Assembly (NCBI GenBank): GCA_948099385.1
Contig: CANUEZ040000117.1
Span: forward strand, 3,024,001 to 3,088,000
Reading direction: 5' to 3'
Length of the DNA stretch: 64,000 nt
From: Fasciola hepatica
Taxonomy: Eukaryota; Platyhelminthes; Trematoda; Plagiorchiida; Fasciolidae
In this document: in pieces, positions 58,078 through 64,000 of the stretch
Layout: each line of letters begins with the position of its first letter
Numbering within the stretch: the first letter of the stretch is position 1
Position numbers and translations under genes: made by a program
The notes under the pieces: model-generated
Databases searched by the model: none
Told to the model about the DNA's origin: nothing
What the model saw: only the letters and a program-made list of their open reading frames with translations

Positions 58078-58305
58078 AGCCAGACAGTGTACTAATTCCT
58101 CTGGAGTCGGTGAAGCCATTCCCCTTGCTCGCCAATCGTATACGTAAAAACTGGTTGGTTGGAATTTCCGAAAATCGAACGCAAATGAGGGAACTGGGCC
58201 GGATCTTCCATTGCACACCGAATAGCCAGTAACCGCGTCGCAGGGAACGGCAAGTGGGGACTGAACTTCGTGCCACAGGTTATATATGACCACTAACCCA
58301 ATCAC
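58078..58305 (-). pseudogene. Protein-like fragment inside the hAT-like element (unrecognised)
   Basis: A 77-codon minus-strand frame whose middle (FDFRKFQPTSFYVYDWRARG) has the aromatic and charged composition and mixed codon use of a real exon rather than the low-complexity text of neighbouring frames. I do not recognise the family. It lacks any transposase motif. It could be a captured host exon, an eroded transposase segment or chance. An overlapping 144-codon frame in another phase (57842-58276) looks less protein-like. Confidence 0.25.
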
Positions 58306-58928
58306 TAATCAGCAACTGCTAAGCCAATGACTGGAGAACTAATTACCGAGATTTGACTGAGAAAAACAAGATTCACCAAAAATAAAGAATATATGTTTAA
58401 AAAATCCACTCCCATTACGCACACTTTCAAGACATTTTTGTTCCATTTTAATTCAGAAGCTTTTTTGTTAGCTGTATGAAGTCTGCATTACATTAAGCCA
58501 GGTCGGAACTTACCCCAGTCTCGTGAGTAAATCTTTCATTCTGGCACGGTCTCGTCTTCTGGTTTGGAGTGCCTTGGAATTATATCGGTCGGAACTAACT
58601 GAGTGAAACAAAACATTTTAGAAGCTTCAACTGCGTCTCTTGGCACTTCGCTCGATACCATCCTGTTCTGTTCAACGGATGGCTGTCAGACCGAACTGAA
58701 CTGAAGACATTGGCGGATATTGGCTCTTTGGCGCTCATTTCCTGATCACAAGAACCTTGAACAACTGTGAGTTTGTGTCACACCTTTTGTTTCATTTTAA
58801 TTCGTAATGTACATACTCTTTTGGCCTTTTTATCACCGCACACTCCTCCGCCCATCTTAGTTTGCTAGTGTCGTCTTAGGTGTTGTTGACAATAATTTAG
58901 TGAACCACATAGACAGAGTAGTACGCTA

Positions 58929-59578
58929 CAGGTTTGCAACATTCAGCCACCTTCACTTTCTGTGAACATACTACCACTCAAATTGCTAAGGCTAGAAGAT
59001 TTGTAGGCCATCTTCATGGGACACTCCGCCTTCCCGAAAGCAAACTCAGCACATATAAGACACACGTTAGACCCCTTCTGGAGTACTTTTCCATAATCTA
59101 CTCTAACATGCCCCAGTAGGACAGAGTTGCTATTAAAGAGGTTCAGCGGCTAACGACACAAGAGTTAATTGGCTTTTCCACTCAACTCAATTACAGCCAA
59201 CGCTGTGAACATTTCAAATTAGATCCGCTTTGGCTTAGAAGCATGAAGCTGAACCTCATATTCTTTCATGATACTGTTGTAAAGCGAATAATATAATCAG
59301 CATCGCAGTTCGCAAACTTCACGGACTCACAGTATTCATCAAGACTGAGAGACAACCCAGTTACTGTTCCAATTTCCGGAACTGCTCTCAGGTCCAGCTT
59401 TTTCCTGGTCAAGTATGCAGATTTATGGAACAAATTACCCCATATTATACCTTATATAAGGCCATCCAAGACGTTTAAGGCCGACATAAGCGAATACCTC
59501 ACAGCACAAACTATAATCCAATTTATAGATCCGTATATAAGTGAAGAAAGGGATTTTGAAGTTGGATTAGGTTTCTAA
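58929..59578 (+). pseudogene. LINE family A, copy A4: RT, part 2
   Basis: Resumes at GLQHSATFTFCEH exactly where part 1 stopped. The matching place in A2 is GLQYSYTFNFSEH, so nothing of the LINE is missing apart from the duplicated CAGGTTTG. It continues with LSTYKTHVRPLLEYFS, SNMPQ, a TAG, LDPLWLRSMKLNL, a break, FFLVKYADLWNKLP and ends EERDFEVGLGF with TAA at 59576-59578. Confidence 0.92.
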
Positions 59579-62500
59579 TGGTTTTCCAACTCCCATTTTT
59601 GTGGACTCCATTGTTTTTTTGGGCCATAGCCGCGCTCGTTTCCTCCACTCGCGTTACTCACCCATTCGTTTTGCCTCTGTTCCACATCTGATCCTGCCGT
59701 TCGAGTTTTTACTTCTCCCTCGGCAAAGTCCGACAAGCACGGTAGTTGAACTTTCTCTGGAGTGCCACACTAACTGGACTCAAGCCCCAGTTATGGCAGC
59801 ATTTTCTTTATTTTTCTTCTCTTTCTCTCTCTCTCCATCCCGTAACTTTCAGCTTCTTCTGTTCTACGACTTCCTACAGAATGGTTTTATCTTCAATCCT
59901 GTAATTCTGTTCCACTTCCATCTGTTGTGCCAAATCTGGCATCAAATAATTTTCCAGTTCCTCTCATCCTCTCATTTTTCCCCATGGCCACGGCATGGCT
60001 TTTAATAACCTGCTTCTTGACATTCATCTACTCACTCTTCTTCTTCCCCTTATCAGACCTTCCATATTACACTTAAATTTGCATACGGATACATAGCCGG
60101 CAATTATAAGTCCAGTCCAAAGCCTCATCAAGACAATACTTACCCGCTAGACGTCACCTGACTTTGACTCACTATTACGCCTGGGGCTCGGGGTTTTGAG
60201 ATAGCTCTCCATCATCAATCTGCTCCTCAACAATGCCTTATTTTTCTAAGCAACACTCACCCGCGACTGATCAAGAAATTGTTCCATCCAGACCTACAAC
60301 CAATTTTCTACCAAAACCATTCTCTCCATTATTTACCAGCTTTTGGTGTACCGAATCCTATGATTTTTACAGTTCATCAGTTCTCACCTTCGGCTTGCGC
60401 CTTTCGGCCGAAAATCGTTGGCTTATCTGTCCTAATCACCCGTTTCCACTGCACTAGCTAGCGGTCAACCTCTTCAAAGCCAGTGGTGATACCTTTCTAC
60501 CAACTTCGTCGTACCAGTGAAGTTGCCCTGCATACCAAAATCGGCGGTAAGTCCACCAGATGGCTCGCAAACACACTGGAACCCGTCCGACTCTGTCATT
60601 GGCAAGAGCAAGCTGTTAAGCGATAGCCCCAGGAATACTGCCATTATCTGAGTGATTCCTCCATCCTATCTTTTTTCTTTCACTGCTTGTGGCGGCAACA
60701 GCCTTGAAGGTTATAACACCTCGTCTGTAAAGGTCTCACAATAAGGAAAGACAGCTATCCCTATTAGTCTCGGACTCAATGGGCCACGCGTAAAGAAAGG
60801 TGGGCTACGGAGAAAAAGGAAGTTTACCCTACGGCGCAAATTCGCTCTCCCTCTCCTTTATAAAGGAGACGAAAAATACACTCCCGGCTGGGTAGGTCTT
60901 GGGCCAATGCTCTCTGCCCCTTTCATTACAGACGAATTTCTGATAACAGCAAAAACCCGACCCTGCATGTGGGAAATCCCAAGATTTCGAGTTAACCCGC
61001 AGTACCTTTTGTCCAGACCAGTGCGGGGTGACAGTACGCCGTTCGAGCTCTCCACATATGCTTGCTGACCCCGCCTTACTCAGCTTCAACCCTTTTGGGT
61101 TCCCTGCAAAATCATTGGCCAGCTTGCTGATGTCTAATGCAGAAGTCGATAAACGGTCTGAATAGTTACATCATGCGACCTCTGCTCTGACGACACCCCG
61201 GCATTGATACGCCTATGGGCAAAGCCTCGCCTATACTGGCTGTCGGAACGAGGAACGAAATCATTGCACTTTTATAATTTGCCATCCACGAGTTTACTTC
61301 CTCTGTGTCGCCCTCGAGCCCAAGCACCAATAATGTTGTCCAAAGTCAGCGATGATGTGTCTGCTACCATATAGACTCAGTTACAAAACCAAAATTCTTA
61401 CTGACACTAATACCCTTAATAACTTGCTATTCCTTTAATGATAAGTGCTCACCTTCACTTAGTTCTCTTGTGCCAGGCTTTAATTCTGTGGTCTCATCGT
61501 CCTTTTTCTTGTACTGCTCCGTTAACTCGAGTCCTACCACGCAGATTACCATCCTTTATTAACCAATACTCACCGATCAGCGTATTTGCTCCCGATGTGT
61601 TTGGACCCCATTCCACCTAGCAAGCGTATGTATCTAATTAAGCATGACTCCGCGGAAAACCAGCACATTCTCTTCCACATAAAAAGGCCCCAACTTAGCT
61701 CTAAGCATTTCCTTATCTTTTTATAATCTCTCCGCCCTCACCTACAGCCGGGCCAGCAACCTGACTGCTGTCCTCCCTTTTCCCATTCCTACTTCCGACC
61801 CCACCCTCTTCCACTGTTTCAATTTATTTTCGATCCTCAACTAGACACCTTTGTTATTCTACCACCTATCAGCCTATCCGTTTTGCACTCTGGCTAACCA
61901 TGCGCCTAATATCTCCATCATCAACCAACTGCCACAAAAAACTACCAGTCTCCGCCAGTTAATCCTTAGTAGACCGGCCTGCTGGCAGTCAAGTAGCATT
62001 ATCTCTCTAATTTTCGTTAATCAGTTAATCATAACCCCCAGCTGGAACATTCTCTAGATTGCCACATTTCTCCTCTCTTCCAGAACACACTGGTTACTTG
62101 GGTAGCCCGTCAACTAAATCGAAGTTATCCCTGGATTACCCAACGCACTAAACGATTTGATCTATCGTATTGACCGTGGTTAAACCTATGCTCACACGTG
62201 ATGAAGCTTTATATGAAGCACCTTCATGGCTAACCAGTGACCACTATCCCATAACCATGATTACAATCAACCATGATAGTCTCACCGGACCGCCGGACAG
62301 ATTCCTGACACCACCCATCACCTCACACCCCATCAGCATCCATTTCAAATACTCCATACGAACAGTTCAATTCATTCTGCGTGCAGGACAGAAGTCTGGC
62401 CCTCGCCGTTGCGTTCCGTACCTACTCTCCCTATTTTATCTGCCTAGCCTTTTTTGACTGCTACCCTCATCATGAACTACCTGTCATCAACAGCAACGAA

Positions 62501-63120
62501 TGTCTTAATGAAAAAATACCAACCACTTGGTTATTCATTCTTTTACCACGTATGCAAAAAATCTCAGTTTTGCACTCAACTTCCTCTGTTCCTTTGAGTT
62601 TGACCTCTTTCGGCCACCGCTGTCTTTCTTCCTCTTTACCACCGGTGAATATCTGCTCGGTTGATTCAGCAGCGTTTGTCTCCAACAGCGCTTCCTTGAC
62701 GGTTTGTTGAAATTTCCCGTTCTGCCTCAACTCACCATTCATGATCCTTAAAGGCACTCTGCATTCCTGGTGAAGGTTTCTGCCTCCATGTGATTTTCCA
62801 TACAGTATCGAAATTGCCGATATAGAAAGGCCAATCCGATCATCCCATTCCACTCACTTGCATTTGTATCACAGGCTCCCCCCACAATGAGTTATCTAAT
62901 GGAGGACCAATCTTCTCCTTATATTGCAGGCATCTCCGACTGCAATTTGATAACAGCATGTTAACTCTATTTTTAATTTTCGTTTGGTAACACCATCGCT
63001 CAGCTTCTCGATATCAACTCCTCAAACTTCCAGTTGGTGCCACGCCGCGTCTCCCTCTACACTCCCCGACAGTTTTTTGAATCTCTTTCACTCCACAGCT
63101 CTCTCTCTCTCTATTTTCAT
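59579..63120 (+). repeat. LINE A4 pyrimidine-rich 3' region
   Basis: Starts right after the A4 stop codon. 60180-63050 aligns with the minus strand of the A5 3' region (47640-45108, then 38479 to about 38230), continuing uninterrupted across the place where BEL entered A5 (about 62735). 60715-61290 also aligns with the region after A3. The tail is not reached: at 63121-63131 the sequence switches to BEL copy 2. Many short frames, none conserved among copies with certainty. Confidence 0.85.
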
Positions 63121-64000
63121 CGACGTTATGTAGCTGTTGAAATGCCTGTTTAATGTTCGCCGTTTCCACCGAAGTGCAGTTGACTTGGATTTGTTTGCCG
63201 CATTTCCCATCTGTGCTACCATATAAGGTCCAGCCGAATAGAGTGCGTACTGCATAGGGGGCTTTGCGGCTTCCCATTCTTTGGTCCAGGACCCAATGCG
63301 CTTCCGGTACATCACAACCGATCAGCAGATCAATTTCGTTATTCTGCCACTCCTCGATCGTAACCCCGTCGAGATTCGGCCACCGAGTAAGAGTCGATTG
63401 CACTGACTGAGGTGCTCTCATCGGCAGATCCTTTATGGTGAGTGCTTCTAGAGTCTCTGCTCTATCGGTGTTGACCAAGGAAACTGATCTTAGGTGCAGT
63501 TTGGTCGACCGGATGACCTGAGTGCCGCTCACTGTGCTCACCTCTAATGAAGATTGATCCCCCTCTGATCCCATATCTCTCTGTAAACTCCTCCCTTACT
63601 AGCGTGGTATCCGAGCCACCATCTACGAAGGCCAACGCTCTCATAACCCCAACTGGGGTTTCTATGCCGATAACTATTACTCCTAGGCGAATTGGCTTGT
63701 TAGTGAAGCGAGACACTGAGCAGACCACACTTGGCTTCGAGGTTTCTTCTGCATCCGATTTCTTGGGTTTGTGCAGTAGGTAATGGTGTTTCCCATGACA
63801 TCCGTCCTGACTATAACTGGTTTTCATTCGGCATACCGCCGCTCGATGTAAATCGTTGAGACAGTCGAAGCACGCGCCTGGTCTCTTAGCCGTCTCCCAT
63901 CGTTCGTCGACGTCTACGTTGCGGAGGCAAAAAAATTCTACTAGGCGATGAAGCGCCCCACAAACCGTACACACCAGCAAGTTTTCACCTTCGCGGAATA
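63121..64000 (-). mobile_element. BEL/Pao copy 2 (truncated, runs off the window)
   Basis: At least 99% identical to 42792-43671 of copy 1 (I noticed about five substitutions). It carries the cysteine-rich region and DGGS protease (frame 63980-63462) and the PR-RT connection (frame 63574 to about 63130), with the same +1 frame change between them. In element sense it is cut at 63131, losing RT, RNase H and integrase. The junction shows no LTR. The 5' part lies beyond the window. Confidence 0.9.

Larger units (their letters stand above)
56728..58928. mobile_element. hAT-like insertion, probably non-autonomous
   Basis: 2201 bp inserted in the LINE A4 RT and flanked by a perfect 8-bp direct repeat, CAGGTTTG (56720-56727 and 58929-58936). 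The ends read TAGGTACCTG... and ...GTACGCTA, so both termini start TAG (TAG-GTAC against TAGCGTAC on the reverse complement), a very short imperfect inverted repeat. An 8-bp target duplication plus TAG ends fits the hAT superfamily. No transposase domain is readable, so it is likely a deletion derivative. P and Merlin elements also make about 8-bp duplications but start with other bases. Confidence 0.75.

Noticed and set aside
56017..64000. BEL fragment at 56017-56205 and BEL copy 2 at 63131 as two halves of one BEL copy split by LINE A4
   Set aside because: Orientation and order fit, but the first piece is about 13% diverged from copy 1 and the second about 1%, so they are different insertions.

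Overview
The window looks like intergenic DNA from a metazoan, most plausibly a parasitic flatworm (cestode or trematode). That guess rests only on its retroelements: flatworm-style APE-type LINEs with ORF1/EN/RT, a BEL/Pao LTR retrotransposon and a hAT-like insertion. There are no operons, ribosome binding sites, tRNAs or rRNAs, and I recognise no intact host gene. Almost every open frame over 60 codons is either a decayed transposon piece or an accidental frame in repeat DNA.

Layout. 1-2040 and 9091-11130 are the same sequence (one mismatch noticed), offset by 9090 bp. They flank a nearly full-length LINE of family A (copy A1, about 2341-9947: ORF1 relic, endonuclease, reverse transcriptase and a long 3' region). 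11131-15400 is mostly unassigned. 15400-16835 is the RT of LINE copy A3, followed by a related 3' region. 20250-22760 holds an antisense LINE of a second family (C). 25440-26760, 29090-30110, 36190-37777 and 53640-55960 hold four decayed copies of a third family (B). 30822-35657 is antisense LINE copy A2 with its whole 3' region and its (ATT)n tail. 37779-47640 is the 3' region of another antisense A copy (A5), split by a complete BEL/Pao provirus-like element (38480-45107) with two 382-bp LTRs. 56017-56205 is an old BEL fragment fused to LINE copy A4 (56207-59578), which is split by a 2201-bp hAT-like element (56728-58928) with an 8-bp target duplication. A4 is followed by its 3' region (59579 to about 63120), and a second, truncated BEL copy fills 63121-64000 and runs off the window.

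The main new point is LINE family A. Copies A1, A2, A3 and A4 are each followed, in the same orientation, by a pyrimidine-rich 3' region (about 2.9-3.4 kb where the end is visible). In three copies (A1, A2, A5) this region ends in a shared block: a GCGTGCCTC-like motif, a small hairpin and an ATT/ATC simple-repeat tail. This suggests that LINE A carries an unusually long 3' UTR, so several kilobases that look like empty intergenic DNA are really LINE 3' ends. The nested insertions give a relative order of events: LINE B before A5, A5 before BEL; and old BEL fragment next to A4, A4 before the hAT-like element.

All alignments were made by eye on the raw sequence. Percentages are approximate and boundaries of diverged repeats are good to tens of bases at best.
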